From Vallitalea sp. (GTDB taxonomy: Bacteria > Bacillota > Clostridia > Lachnospirales > Vallitaleaceae): DNA of 36,423 nucleotides. Where the stretch lies: positions 1 to 36,423 of the forward strand of contig JAOARM010000009.1 of the NCBI GenBank assembly GCA_025210515.1, given 5' to 3'. Positions within the stretch are counted from its first letter, which is position 1, and every line of letters starts with the position of its first letter. Positions 9,429-18,287 of the stretch are shown here, piece after piece. A program made the translations under genes and the position numbers. The notes below the pieces were generated by a model. It saw only the letters and a program-made list of their open reading frames with translations, did no database searches and was not told where the DNA came from.

Positions 9429-9740
9429 TTACGCATTGATTTTTTCAATCTTAACTTTTGTATAAGGTTGTCTGTGACCTTGTTTCTTATGATAACCTTT
9501 TTTAGCTTTGTATTTGTATACAATAACTTTTTTGCCTCTGCCTTCTTCTTCAACAGTTGCAGTTACACTTGCATTACCTACAAATGGGTTACCAACAGTT
9601 AATTTACCGTCATTTGACACCATTAATACGTTATCAAAAGTTACAGTTTCACCAGCTGCTAAACCTAACTTTTCAATATTTAAAGTATCACCTTCAGCAA
9701 CTTTGTATTGTTTTCCACCAGTTTCAATAATTGCGTACAT
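9429..9740 (-). CDS. rplU: 50S ribosomal protein L21 (bL21)
   Basis: 103 aa, normal length for bL21. It begins [20 protein letters not shown] and ends with the conserved [19 protein letters not shown] segment. The frame is open for 27 further codons upstream, but those overlap a structured leader. The start at 9740 is chosen because AAAGGAGGT lies 8 nt before it and the family begins exactly there. First gene of rplU-prp-rpmA, with a consensus promoter and an L21-type leader upstream. Confidence 0.97.
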   Translation of the reverse strand: MYAIIETGGKQYKVAEGDTLNIEKLGLAAGETVTFDNVLMVSNDGKLTVGNPFVGNASVTATVEEEGRGKKVIVYKYKAKKGYHKKQGHRQPYTKVKIEKINA

Positions 9741-9820
9741 CTTGGCACCTCCTTTTATCAAGACTCGCCGAATACGGTGTTTCCTAAGAAACTTAATACC
9801 TCTTCGTGCGGCATATACCA
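9741..9820 (-). promoter_or_regulatory. L21-type ribosomal protein leader
   Basis: The roughly 80-nt rplU 5' leader is GC-richer than its surroundings and structured. On the minus strand an outer stem pairs TGCCG (9809-9813) with CGGCG (9766-9770). Inside is a perfect hairpin GTTTC-TTAG-GAAAC (9779-9792). It ends at the GGAGGT RBS. Position and architecture fit the known L21 leader of Firmicutes, where L21 is thought to repress its own operon. The assignment rests on these stems, not on a covariance search. Confidence 0.68.
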
Positions 9821-9827
9821 CTAAAAA

Positions 9828-9856
9828 ACTTTACCATACTTATGTAGGTATGTCAA
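9828..9856 (-). promoter_or_regulatory. Promoter of the rplU-prp-rpmA operon
   Basis: On the minus strand: -35 TTGACA (9851-9856), 17-nt spacer, -10 TAAAGT (9828-9833). Transcription would start around 9820, at the beginning of the structured leader. This shows rplU is not simply read through from the RNase G gene. Confidence 0.75.
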
Positions 9857-9900
9857 GAAAATAATTAAGATTTCTTTAAGTAAGTAACTATATTATCATT

Positions 9901-11091
9901 TTATAGCTCTTTCATCTGTTCGTATAAAGGTTTATTAGTTTTCTTTCTAGTGATCTCTACTAGTCCAAGTTTGGTCATTCCCATAAGATACACTTTATTT
10001 CTATCACTAGAAAGATATAATTTGAACTTTTCTAATAACTGTATATTGTGTTCTTCTTTTTTCATATCTATAAAATCAACAATAATTATTCCAGAAAGAT
10101 TTCTAAGTCTTAACTGATAAGCAATTTCTTTAGCCGCCTCTATATTTGTTTTGAATATAGTATCTTGTAAGTTTTTTTTGCCAGTAAATTTAGCCGTATT
10201 AACATCAATAGATACTAAAGCTTCAGTAGGTTGAATAACAATACATCCACCTGATTTAAGCCATATTTTCTCATTTAATGCTTTGTTAATCTTTGATTTT
10301 AATCCATATAAATTAAATAAAGATAAATTATTATCTTGATATAATGTTAACTTATCTACTAAATTAGAATTAGATTGCTGAACATATTCATATACTTGAT
10401 TATATATATCATTATCCTCAATTATATATTCATCAATATTTCTATCATTCATATCTCGAATACTTTTTAACACAGAACTAATACCACTATATATCTCTGT
10501 ATAGCATGTCCTATAATTAGCTATATTCATTATATTAGTGTACTTTTCTATAAGTTCCTTGATTTCCATTTCTATAATATCTGAATCTTTATTATTAGCA
10601 TTCGTTCTAATAATAAATCCATATTCATCTGTAATATACGGCTCAACAAGGGTCTTAAGACGCTTTTTCTCTTCTGGTTGTCTTATTTTATTTGAAAGTC
10701 CAATGAAGTTTTTCCCTTTCGTTAATACAACATATCTACCAGTTAAAGAAATATTAGGAGTAACTACACAGCCCTTAGTACCAAATGCATCTTTCTCAAT
10801 CTGAACTACTATTTCGTCACCATTTGAAATTTTATTATTGCTATTTCTTTTTGTATAGTGAATATCTAAACTACTATCAAGAGACATATATGCATTTTTA
10901 TCAAGTCCAATATTAACAAATGCTGCATTCATACCTTTTACAACATTAATAACTTTTCCTATTATTATTTTTCCTATTAAATCATTGCTATTATCTTTAC
11001 TTACATTAAGCTCCACAAGCCTTTTGTCATTATCTATCAAAGCGCAATATACTATTTCTTTATCTTTAGCTACTATTAGTTTGCATGACAT
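9901..11091 (-). CDS. rng: Ribonuclease G/E family endoribonuclease, lacking the C-terminal zinc-link
   Basis: 396 aa from ATG 11091. The frame extends to a TTG at 11100, but that touches the AAGGAG RBS, so the ATG 9 nt further on is used. An S1 RNA-binding domain lies in the N-terminal quarter (IGKIIIGKVINVVKGMNAAF, NIGLDKNAYM). The DNase I-like catalytic region shows VSIDVNTAKFTGKKN and IIIVDFIDM, supplying the two metal-binding aspartates. The family element that follows, EITRKKTNKPLYEQ, is present, but the protein ends four residues later (MKEL). The CPxC zinc-link that joins subunits of E. coli RNase E/G is absent. Family members act in 5' rRNA maturation and mRNA decay. It lies downstream of the radical SAM pair, the usual clostridial order. 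Confidence 0.9.
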   Translation of the reverse strand: MSCKLIVAKDKEIVYCALIDNDKRLVELNVSKDNSNDLIGKIIIGKVINVVKGMNAAFVNIGLDKNAYMSLDSSLDIHYTKRNSNNKISNGDEIVVQIEKDAFGTKGCVVTPNISLTGRYVVLTKGKNFIGLSNKIRQPEEKKRLKTLVEPYITDEYGFIIRTNANNKDSDIIEMEIKELIEKYTNIMNIANYRTCYTEIYSGISSVLKSIRDMNDRNIDEYIIEDNDIYNQVYEYVQQSNSNLVDKLTLYQDNNLSLFNLYGLKSKINKALNEKIWLKSGGCIVIQPTEALVSIDVNTAKFTGKKNLQDTIFKTNIEAAKEIAYQLRLRNLSGIIIVDFIDMKKEEHNIQLLEKFKLYLSSDRNKVYLMGMTKLGLVEITRKKTNKPLYEQMKEL

Positions 11092-11119
11092 GTAGAACAA
11101 CTCCTTATCAAATTCAATT

Positions 11120-11794
11120 CTATAATTCTTGGTCTAATGGTACAAAAGTTGAATCTTTTTTATAATATATTTCTTCACGATGAATTTTATAATCAAATTT
11201 GTTATATGAGATATTGTTTTCTTTGCATAATGATTCAAGAACAACTTCTGGCTTTACATTCATACGACTTCCTGTTGCTATAAGTAATTTTAATGTATTA
11301 TCGCCTGTAAGTGCAATATTAAATATACCCGGTTTAATATCAACTTCTTTTGTTACATTCTTTTTATTTTTCTTCAATATAATAATACTATCCATAGACA
11401 TAAGCTTATTAATCATTTCATCTGTTATATTAACATTACTAAAAGTTATTTCATATTTGGCTGCATCAATTAATGCCATTGCACTCTTAGCTTTTTCTGG
11501 AAGTTTTGTCATATCAAGTATTTTAATACCTTGTGGAGTATTATTATTGAGAATTTCAATATACTTATTAAAATCAATATCCTCTGTAACTTTAACATCT
11601 ATATACTCAGCGTCACTAGTTACACCTACTGATAAAGGTGCTCCTATAGACATTATTTGATGAGGATTAAAGCCTTCTGAAAAAGCTATTGGAAATTGTG
11701 CTTTCTTAAAAACTCTTTGAAAATTTCTAATTAAATCTAAATGTCCTATGAATTTCATAGTACCCATCTTAGCAAACTTAATTCTAATCAACAT
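11120..11794 (-). CDS. TIGR03936/DUF2344 radical SAM-linked protein
   Basis: 224 aa from ATG 11794. The frame is open 11 codons further upstream, but GGAGG lies 8 nt before 11794 and the family begins MLIRIKFAKMGTMKFIGHLD as here. The conserved stretch FIGHLDLIRNFQRVFKKAQF and the later GFNPHQIMSIGAPLSVGVTS identify the family. It is almost always encoded beside, or fused to, the TIGR03960 radical SAM protein. Its start overlaps the end of that gene by 11 nt, implying translational coupling. The biochemical role is unknown; a partner in RNA or tRNA modification is a guess from the RNase G and ribosomal context. Confidence 0.9.
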   Translation of the reverse strand: MLIRIKFAKMGTMKFIGHLDLIRNFQRVFKKAQFPIAFSEGFNPHQIMSIGAPLSVGVTSDAEYIDVKVTEDIDFNKYIEILNNNTPQGIKILDMTKLPEKAKSAMALIDAAKYEITFSNVNITDEMINKLMSMDSIIILKKNKKNVTKEVDIKPGIFNIALTGDNTLKLLIATGSRMNVKPEVVLESLCKENNISYNKFDYKIHREEIYYKKDSTFVPLDQEL

Positions 11795-13637
11795 AACAAA
11801 TTCCTCCACCAAACTCTTTCGCACCACAGTTCATACAAGCATCTCTACAATTATGAGTCACTTTTTCTTGCAATGCTCTTTCGTATTCTCTATATAAAAA
11901 CTCTTTACTTACTCCTGTATCAATAAAATCCCAAGGTAAAATTTCTTCTTTAGCTCTATTTCTAGTAGTATAGAACAGTGGATCTACATCATTTTCTTCA
12001 AATGCTTTCTGCCAGTTTTCAAAATTAAAAAATTCAGACCAAGCATCAAAAGTAGAACCATTCTTCCATGTGCTATATATAACTTTACCTATTCTTCTAT
12101 CTCCTCTTGCAATAACTCCTTCTAACATACTTGTCTTTGCATCATGACAATTGTATTTAATACTCTTTTTATTAATTTTCTTATTAAGGAAATTCTGTTT
12201 TTCCATAAAATTATCGTAAGTATCTTGAGCACACCATTGAAAAGGAGTAAATGCTTTTGGTACAAAAAAGGATGTACTAACTACTATTTGTGGCTTTCTC
12301 TTTCTAAGTTCTTTTGGTAATTCATAATATTTATTAACAATATCTTGTGAAAGCTTGGCTATCGCTTCTATATCTTCATAATTTTCTGTTGGGAGTCCCA
12401 GCATGAAATATAGTTTTACTCTTGACCAACCACCTTGAAATGCTTCTTTTGAACCATTAAGAATATCTTCTTCTGTAATACCTTTATTAATAACATCTCT
12501 AAGTCTTTGTGAGCCTGCTTCTGGAGCAAATGTCAAGCTACTTTTTCTTACTTCTTGTACTTTACTCATTATATCTAGTGAAAATTCGTCAATTCTGAGT
12601 GAAGGTAATGATAAATTAACATGTTTATCGTTCCCAAACTCATCAATTAAATGATTGGTTAATTCTTTTAAACCTGTGTAATCACTTGAACTTAATGAAA
12701 TCAATGAAATTTCGTCATGTCCTGTATTTTTAATCAACTTAATTGCTTGCTCTTTTAGAACATCTACATCTTTTTCTCTTACTGGTCTATATATCATACC
12801 AGCTTGACAGAATCTACATCCTCTTATACAACCTCTAAAAAGTTCTAGAACTACTCTATCATGAACTGTCTGTATTAATGGAACAAGAGGTTTCTCAGGA
12901 TATGGTGAATTAGTTACATCCATTACTATTTGCTTTTTGATACTAGTTCTTGCATTAGGATGATTTGGTGTGAAAGCTTCTATTTCTCCATTATCTTTAT
13001 AAGAAACATCATAAAACTTAGGCACATATACTCCGTCTATATCTAATATTTTTATTAAGAATTCATCTTTCGTACCACCAGCTAATTTATTCTTTTTATA
13101 TAGCTCAAGAATTTCTGGTAATGTAACTTCAGCTTCACCAATATAGAAAAAATCAACAAAATCTGCTATTGGTTCTGGATTATAAGTACAAGGACCTCCT
13201 GCACATATAATAGGGTCTGATTCTAACCTATCTTTACTATATACAGCCATACCAGAAAGATCTAATACATTGAGAATATTTGTATAGCTCATTTCATACT
13301 GAACTGTAAATCCAAGAAAGTCAAAATTAGTAATTAAATCTTGTGATTCTAAAGAAAATAACGGAATATTTTTCTCTCTCATTATTGTTTCAAGGTCATT
13401 CCATGGTGAAAATACTCTTTCACAGAATGTATCTTGTCTTTTATTTAATAAATCATATAAAATAGCTAGTCCAACATGTGACATACCAATCTCATATACA
13501 TCTGGAAAACAAAGCGCGAACCTTATATCTACCTCGTTAATATCTTTATTAACAACATTAATTTCATTTCCCAGATATCTTGCAGGTTTTTCAACATTAA
13601 GCAAAATGTCATCAGATAATCTTAGTTTTTTTTCCAT
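11784..13637 (-). CDS. TIGR03960-family radical SAM protein with B12-binding-type N-terminal domain
   Basis: 617 aa from ATG 13637, which has AAAAGGAG about 12 nt upstream; an earlier in-frame ATG at 13673 lies before that RBS and is rejected. The N-terminal region (VDIRFALCFPDVYEIGMSHVG) is the cobalamin-binding-like domain of this family. The 4Fe-4S radical SAM motif is CIRGCRFC (CxxxCxxC). Later features are the SLSSSDYTGL and FAPEAGSQRLRDVINKG stretches. A C-terminal Cys group, CRDACMNCGAKEFGGGIC, could hold a second metal or cluster. The reaction is not known. First gene of the TIGR03960-TIGR03936-RNase G unit. Confidence 0.92.
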   Translation of the reverse strand: MEKKLRLSDDILLNVEKPARYLGNEINVVNKDINEVDIRFALCFPDVYEIGMSHVGLAILYDLLNKRQDTFCERVFSPWNDLETIMREKNIPLFSLESQDLITNFDFLGFTVQYEMSYTNILNVLDLSGMAVYSKDRLESDPIICAGGPCTYNPEPIADFVDFFYIGEAEVTLPEILELYKKNKLAGGTKDEFLIKILDIDGVYVPKFYDVSYKDNGEIEAFTPNHPNARTSIKKQIVMDVTNSPYPEKPLVPLIQTVHDRVVLELFRGCIRGCRFCQAGMIYRPVREKDVDVLKEQAIKLIKNTGHDEISLISLSSSDYTGLKELTNHLIDEFGNDKHVNLSLPSLRIDEFSLDIMSKVQEVRKSSLTFAPEAGSQRLRDVINKGITEEDILNGSKEAFQGGWSRVKLYFMLGLPTENYEDIEAIAKLSQDIVNKYYELPKELRKRKPQIVVSTSFFVPKAFTPFQWCAQDTYDNFMEKQNFLNKKINKKSIKYNCHDAKTSMLEGVIARGDRRIGKVIYSTWKNGSTFDAWSEFFNFENWQKAFEENDVDPLFYTTRNRAKEEILPWDFIDTGVSKEFLYREYERALQEKVTHNCRDACMNCGAKEFGGGICYVD

Positions 13638-13772
13638 TAAGTATTTAGCTCCTTTTAAGTAAATTTCATACAAGTATCTATATAACTAAATTGAATATAT
13701 TATCTTTTAGTTTGTTTAACCTTATAATATTACCATGTTTTGATTATATTTAAAAGGGTATTATTTTCTTCA

Positions 13773-13833
13773 TAAAAAAGATATACAAGATAATCAATAT
13801 TTATATAGCTCCATGATTATCATTGTATATCTT
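13773..13833 (-). terminator. Long-stem terminator after the small membrane protein gene
   Basis: Two arms of about 19 nt (13778-13796 and 13814-13833) pair perfectly apart from one bulged base, around a 17-nt loop. On the minus strand the stem is followed directly by TTTTTT (13773-13779). It lies 24 nt past the stop of the 92-aa gene. The stem is unusually long and GC-poor for a terminator; a decayed inverted-repeat element is possible. Confidence 0.7.
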
Positions 13834-13856
13834 ATAACAAATAACTTATAATATAT

Positions 13857-14135
13857 TTAGTTAGGATTTAAAAACTCACTTACTGCTATATTATTAGTAA
13901 TCTTAAACACTTTATTTGATAGTTCGTTAAAATCTTCATCATAATATAATACTTCATATATTGTATCTACATTAAATTCTCCAATTTTAACTTCATATTT
14001 TTTAACATATAGAGTAGAAAGCAATAATACCATAGAGATAAAGACTTTTAATGCAAATTTATTATTAGTTGGTTCTGGTTGTCTTTTATTTCTTGATCTA
14101 TAATTATTTCTCTTACGAGCATTTTTTTTATACAT
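13857..14135 (-). CDS. Small single-pass membrane protein, unknown function
   Basis: 92 aa with GGAGAGG before the ATG at 14135. The first 26 residues are strongly basic (MYKKNARKRNNYRSRNKRQP). One membrane segment follows (about 28-43, FALKVFISMVLLLSTLYV), then a short exterior tail (KIGEFNVDTIYEVLYYDEDF...) of about 45 residues. This basic-cytoplasmic/TM/short-exterior layout resembles the N-terminus of SpoIVFA- or SpoIIQ-like proteins often found upstream of the TIGR03960 gene in clostridia. No peptidase domain is present, so it may be a remnant or an independent small protein. It probably shares a transcript with asnB (58 nt upstream) and ends at a terminator. Confidence 0.6.
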   Translation of the reverse strand: MYKKNARKRNNYRSRNKRQPEPTNNKFALKVFISMVLLLSTLYVKKYEVKIGEFNVDTIYEVLYYDEDFNELSNKVFKITNNIAVSEFLNPN

Positions 14136-14193
14136 AATTCCTCTCCTTTACTCTTATAACTTATAACCATTAGTATATGCTTAATTAACAAGT

Positions 14194-16035
14194 TTAATAA
14201 TCAATTTTGATTTTGTATTTTTTAAGCCAATAATTAAGTTGTATTAAGTAAGCCATAAATTGTGGCTCTCTCATTAATTGACCAAACCAAGGAGTAATAA
14301 ATATATCGTCTTTTTTATTAATTAAACTATTTACATTCTTAGTATTTATTAGACCATGTATGGGACTTGAATTATCATCAATAATTTCTTTTAATAGTGT
14401 TTTTACTAAAATAGTATACTGAGGATTATGTGTTTTTGGATAAGGAGATTTTTTTCTATATACTACATCTTTTGGTAAATGTGAAGAAAGAACTTTTCTA
14501 AGTAATCCCTTCTCTATATTGTCATGGTTTTTAATAGCCCAAGGAATATTCCAAGTATATTCAATTATTCTATGATCTGCATAAGGCACTCTTACTTCTA
14601 AGCTTTTATACATACTCATCCTATCTTTACGTGTAAGTAAAGTTAACATGAACCACTTCATATTAATATAAGTTAATTTTTTAATACGTTTATCATATTC
14701 TGATTCATTATCTAGAAAATCTATTTCATTAATAGTTTCTCTATATTTTGCATTGGCAAACTCTTGCAGTTTAAGTTTACTTATATTTGGTGATAGAAAT
14801 GTTTTCCTTTCATTAATGTGCTTATTCCACGGAAAACCATCATAAAATACATCTTCATCTTTTCTAAACCAAGGATAACCCCCAAATATCTCGTCTGCAC
14901 ATTCTCCAGATAATGCAACAGTATGGTTTTCTTTAACTTTACCACAAAACAACATTAAGGAAGAATCTATATCTGCCATACCAGGTAAATCGTAAGCATT
15001 AACAGCATCTTCTAGAGATTTTACTAAGCTTTCAATAGTTAGAACTACTTTTGTATGGTCAGAATCTATATATTTATTAACTTTTTTCACCCATACATCA
15101 TCATTGCTTGGCTGAAAATCATTAGCTTTAAAAAATCTTTCATTATCTTGATAATCAATAGAATAAGTAGATAACTTTTTTGATCTATTTCTAAAATATT
15201 GGGCAGCTATAGATGATATGCCACTTGAATCTAATCCACCAGATAAAAATGTACATATTGGTACGTCTGAAACTAATTGTTTTTTTATAGCATCTTCTAC
15301 TAAATAAGCAGTATGTTCAAAAGTAGCACTTTTGTTTTCAGTATGATAATTTGTAATTGGTTTCCAGTAAATTTGATGATATGTTTTGGTTTTAGTCATA
15401 ACAATATATTCACTTGGTTTTAATTCATATATATTCTTGAATATACCACTTCCAAGAACTCTACTTGGTCCTAGACTAAACAGCTCAAGTAAACTTGTTT
15501 CATCAATGATTGCCTCAAATGAGGGAAATTCTAATAATGCTTTTATCTCTGACCCAAAAATAAATCCTCCATCTATATTTGCATAGAATAATGGTTTAAC
15601 TCCTAATCTATCTCTTGCTAAAAATAATGTCTTTGTCTTCTCTTCCCATACTGCAAAGGCAAATATACCATTAAGATGCTTAACGCAGTCTTCTCCCCAT
15701 TCAATATAGGCAATTAAAACAACTTCTGTATCACAATGAGAAACGAATTCATAGCCTTTTAACTGTAGCTTATCTCTAACTTCGTCTGTATTATATATTT
15801 CACCATTATATACAATAGTATATTCATAGTCTTCTATTTTTTTAGTCATTGGTTGTTTTCCACCTTCTGGGTCTATTACTACTAACCTTCTATGTCCCAA
15901 TAATACATTATTTCTATAATAATATCCATTTTCATCAGGTCCTCTATGTACCAATGTACTTGTCATATCGTGAATTATATTTTTTAAATTAAGTAAATTT
16001 TTATTGAAGTTAACAAATCCTGCAATTCCACACAA
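14194..16035 (-). CDS. asnB: Asparagine synthetase B (glutamine-hydrolysing), TTG start
   Basis: 613 aa; converts aspartate, glutamine and ATP to asparagine. The N-terminal class II amidotransferase domain starts MCGIAGFVNF, with Cys2 as the nucleophile exposed after Met removal. Further features are RGPDENG, GHRRLVVIDPEGG and YNGEIYN. The synthetase domain has the PP-loop SGGLDSSG (about 265-272) and later ALSGECADEIFGGYPWF and SLEVRVPYADHRIIEYTW. The start codon is TTG (16033-16035), fixed by the invariant CGI following it and by GGAGAGGA upstream. Length is normal. It has its own promoter-like sequence and is followed closely by the 92-aa gene. Confidence 0.96.
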   Translation of the reverse strand: MCGIAGFVNFNKNLLNLKNIIHDMTSTLVHRGPDENGYYYRNNVLLGHRRLVVIDPEGGKQPMTKKIEDYEYTIVYNGEIYNTDEVRDKLQLKGYEFVSHCDTEVVLIAYIEWGEDCVKHLNGIFAFAVWEEKTKTLFLARDRLGVKPLFYANIDGGFIFGSEIKALLEFPSFEAIIDETSLLELFSLGPSRVLGSGIFKNIYELKPSEYIVMTKTKTYHQIYWKPITNYHTENKSATFEHTAYLVEDAIKKQLVSDVPICTFLSGGLDSSGISSIAAQYFRNRSKKLSTYSIDYQDNERFFKANDFQPSNDDVWVKKVNKYIDSDHTKVVLTIESLVKSLEDAVNAYDLPGMADIDSSLMLFCGKVKENHTVALSGECADEIFGGYPWFRKDEDVFYDGFPWNKHINERKTFLSPNISKLKLQEFANAKYRETINEIDFLDNESEYDKRIKKLTYINMKWFMLTLLTRKDRMSMYKSLEVRVPYADHRIIEYTWNIPWAIKNHDNIEKGLLRKVLSSHLPKDVVYRKKSPYPKTHNPQYTILVKTLLKEIIDDNSSPIHGLINTKNVNSLINKKDDIFITPWFGQLMREPQFMAYLIQLNYWLKKYKIKIDY

Positions 16036-16076
16036 CTATATCCTCTCCCTTTCTATTCTGACTAATAATTTATATA

Positions 16077-16105
16077 AATCTATTTATCCTATAGAAAACT
16101 TTCAA
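16077..16105 (-). promoter_or_regulatory. Candidate asnB promoter
   Basis: On the minus strand: -35 TTGAAA (16100-16105), 17-nt spacer, -10 TAGATT (16077-16082). This would give a leader of about 35 nt before the asnB RBS. The -10 is only 4 of 6 to consensus. Confidence 0.45.
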
Positions 16106-16106
16106 A

Positions 16107-16138
16107 ATACTACACAAGCCATGTAGTATCCTTTTTTT
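16107..16138 (+). terminator. Plus-strand intrinsic terminator-like hairpin upstream of asnB
   Basis: Perfect 8-bp arms ATACTACA (16107-16114) and TGTAGTAT (16122-16129), a 7-nt loop, then CC and seven Ts (16132-16138). It has the form of a plus-strand terminator, but no plus-strand gene lies to its left, where asnB is on the minus strand. It may stop antisense transcription out of asnB or end a small RNA. Confidence 0.5.
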
Positions 16139-16475
16139 GTATAATTTATTGGTTCTTTATGTAATTATATGCATAAGTATATATTTTATGATTTATGTCT
16201 ATATATGTGAGTTATTATATATAGTGGTTTCTATTTATCTATATGAAAAATGCTTGAATAGGTGGCTAAGTTGTGTTAGGATAATTAATAATATAAGTGA
16301 GATAATTATATAATTAACAGTTTTAATTTTTTATACGCCTATATATTAGATTTATATAGAGAACTTGATTAAATGTAATTATGAAATTATTTTACATATT
16401 ACTATAAAATAGTGCTACATATTGTAATATAATACTTAGTTACGAACTAGCACAAATATAATTAGGAGGTTAATA
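16139..16475 (+). other. tyrS upstream region, no gene seen
   Basis: About 340 nt of very AT-rich sequence between the orphan hairpin and tyrS. I looked for a T-box leader, common ahead of clostridial tyrS, but found neither the AGGGTGGNACCGCG element nor a terminator just before the gene. A TATAAT (16428-16433) could be the tyrS -10, but no acceptable -35 is 16-18 nt upstream. No open frame of note. Confidence 0.5.
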
Positions 16476-17708
16476 ATGAACGCTTTTGATGTGTTAATGG
16501 AAAGAGGGTTTATCGAACAAACAACCCACGAAAAAGAAATTAAAGAATTATTAGAAAATGAGAAAGTGTCATTTTATATAGGCTTTGACCCAACTGCTGA
16601 CAGTTTAACAGTAGGTCACTTTTTACCTGTTATGGCTATGGCTCATATGCAAAGAGCTGGTCATAGACCAATTGTTCTTATTGGTGGAGGAACAACAATG
16701 ATTGGTGATCCAACTGGTAAGTCTGATATGCGTAAAATGATGACACAAGAAATAATTAATGGTAATGCCAATAGATTCAAAGAACAATTATCAAAGTTTA
16801 TTGACTTTAATGATGATAAAGCAATTATGGTTAATAATGCTGATTGGTTACTTAATCTTAACTATATTGATTTTCTTAGAGATATTGGAGTTCACTTTTC
16901 AGTTAATAGAATGCTTACAGCTGAATGCTACAAATCTAGAATGGAAAAAGGCTTAACTTTCTTAGAGTTTAACTATATGCTTATGCAATCTTATGATTTC
17001 TTAGCACTTAATAAAGAATATGATTGTAAACTTCAACTTGGCGGAAATGATCAATGGTCTAATATTATTGGTGGTGTTGAACTTATTAGACGTAAAGAAC
17101 AAAAGCCTGCATTTGGTATGACTTTTAAACTTCTTACTACAGGTGAAGGAAAGAAAATGGGTAAAACAGAAAAAGGTGCTGTTTGGTTAGATCCAGAGAA
17201 AACTTCTCCTTACGAATTCTACCAATACTGGAGAAATGTAGAAGATATTAAAGTTCAACAATGTCTTGGTTTACTTACTTTCTTACCAATGGATGAAGTT
17301 AGACGTCTTGGAGCTCTTGAAGGTGCAGAAATTAATACAGCAAAAGAAGTTCTTGCTTACGAAATAACTAAAATTGTTCATGGTGAAGAAAAAGCAAAAG
17401 AAGCAATGGAAGCTGCCAAAGCTCTATTTACAGGTGCTACAAAAGGTGGTTCTATTCCAACAACAGAAGTATCTAAAGAAGAATTTGAAGGAGAAGGTAT
17501 TGATATTATATCAGCTCTTCAAAAAGCCAAGCTTGTACCTACACGTTCAGAAGGACGTAGAATGGTTCAACAAGGTGGCGTTCGTGTAAATGATGTTAAA
17601 GTTGAAGGCATTGAAAGAATGATTACAATAGATGATTTCAAAGAAGATGGTACTATTCTAATTAAAAAAGGTAAAAAAGGATTCCATCAATTCAAATTAA
17701 ATAACTAA
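16476..17708 (+). CDS. tyrS: Tyrosyl-tRNA synthetase
   Basis: 410 aa class I synthetase charging tRNA-Tyr. The Rossmann domain has [18 protein letters not shown] (HIGH counterpart VGHF), the tyrosine pocket [12 protein letters not shown], and the KMSKS loop as [16 protein letters not shown]-terminal S4-like RNA-binding domain ([19 protein letters not shown]) completes the usual bacterial TyrS. Length is normal. A strong RBS, AGGAGG, lies 8 nt before the ATG. It is monocistronic and terminates at the hairpin downstream. Confidence 0.97.
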   Translation: MNAFDVLMERGFIEQTTHEKEIKELLENEKVSFYIGFDPTADSLTVGHFLPVMAMAHMQRAGHRPIVLIGGGTTMIGDPTGKSDMRKMMTQEIINGNANRFKEQLSKFIDFNDDKAIMVNNADWLLNLNYIDFLRDIGVHFSVNRMLTAECYKSRMEKGLTFLEFNYMLMQSYDFLALNKEYDCKLQLGGNDQWSNIIGGVELIRRKEQKPAFGMTFKLLTTGEGKKMGKTEKGAVWLDPEKTSPYEFYQYWRNVEDIKVQQCLGLLTFLPMDEVRRLGALEGAEINTAKEVLAYEITKIVHGEEKAKEAMEAAKALFTGATKGGSIPTTEVSKEEFEGEGIDIISALQKAKLVPTRSEGRRMVQQGGVRVNDVKVEGIERMITIDDFKEDGTILIKKGKKGFHQFKLNN

Positions 17709-17740
17709 TAATAACTACAACAGTTTATAATAATAAAACA

Positions 17741-17792
17741 AGTGAACTACCTAAAGTTTTCTACAAAACTAAAGGTGGTTCACTATTTTTTT
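17741..17792 (+). terminator. tyrS terminator
   Basis: Arms AGTGAAC-T-ACCT (from 17741) and AGGT-G-GTTCACT (to 17784) enclose an inner AGTTTT/AAAACT stem. A run of Ts follows (17786-17792). Confidence 0.85.
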
Positions 17793-17895
17793 ACATTATT
17801 ATTTACTTATAATAACTTATTTCAGAGAAATTCTTTTACTCTATACTCCTACCCTATAATCGAATTAAACACAAACTCAACTATTGGCAAAGAGC

Positions 17896-17928
17896 AAAAA
17901 AACCTAAAGAATAATCTTTAGGTTTTTT
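17896..17928 (-). terminator. Terminator of the cold-shock gene (bidirectional form)
   Basis: Arms AAAAAACCTAAAG (17897-17909) and CTTTAGGTTTTTT (17916-17928) with a 6-nt loop. The A- and T-runs sit at the stem ends on both strands, so it can stop csp transcripts and back up the tyrS terminator. Confidence 0.82.
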
Positions 17929-17939
17929 AATAATTATAA

Positions 17940-18137
17940 TTATAAAGTTACAATATTTTCAGCTTGAGGACCTTTAGCTCCTTCAACAACGTCGAATTCT
18001 ACTTTTTGTCCTTCTTCTAAAGTTTTGAAACCTTCTTTTTGGATTTGTGAGAAATGTGCAAATACATCATTTCCTTCGTCTGAAGTGATAAATCCAAATC
18101 CTTTTTCTGAATTAAACCATTTTACTGTTCCTGTCAT
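17940..18137 (-). CDS. Cold-shock protein, CspA family
   Basis: 65-aa single cold-shock domain, an RNA chaperone of the OB fold. RNP1 is KGFGFITSD (residues 13-21) and RNP2 is DVFAHFSQI (24-32). The family ending PQAENIVTL is intact. The ATG has GGAGGTAAGAC upstream. It is monocistronic, with its own promoter, a leader of about 140 nt and its own terminator. Which csp paralogue it is cannot be told. Confidence 0.95.
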   Translation of the reverse strand: MTGTVKWFNSEKGFGFITSDEGNDVFAHFSQIQKEGFKTLEEGQKVEFDVVEGAKGPQAENIVTL

Positions 18138-18281
18138 AATGTCTTACCTCCAATTATTATTACCTTTTATCATTTGTAAAGTAATTCATCAATAACAGAA
18201 TGTATATATTAAAGCAATTTGTAATGCATCCAATTCTAAATCATTCACTTGATAATTCTTTTACTTAATAATGCAAGGTTA
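18138..18281 (-). promoter_or_regulatory. Long 5' leader of the cold-shock gene
   Basis: From the predicted start near 18281 to the ATG there are about 140 untranslated nt. Long leaders of csp mRNAs are known to act as temperature-responsive structures. I did not fold this one; the length is the evidence. Confidence 0.4.
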
Positions 18282-18287
18282 ATTCTA

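Noticed and set aside
9741..9821. 27 extra codons upstream of the rplU start
   Set aside because: They overlap the structured leader and lack an RBS; the family starts at MYAIIETGG with a strong RBS before 9740.
16139..16475. Possible T-box riboswitch ahead of tyrS
   Set aside because: No AGGGTGGNACCGCG element, no competing terminator next to the gene and no clear specifier loop.
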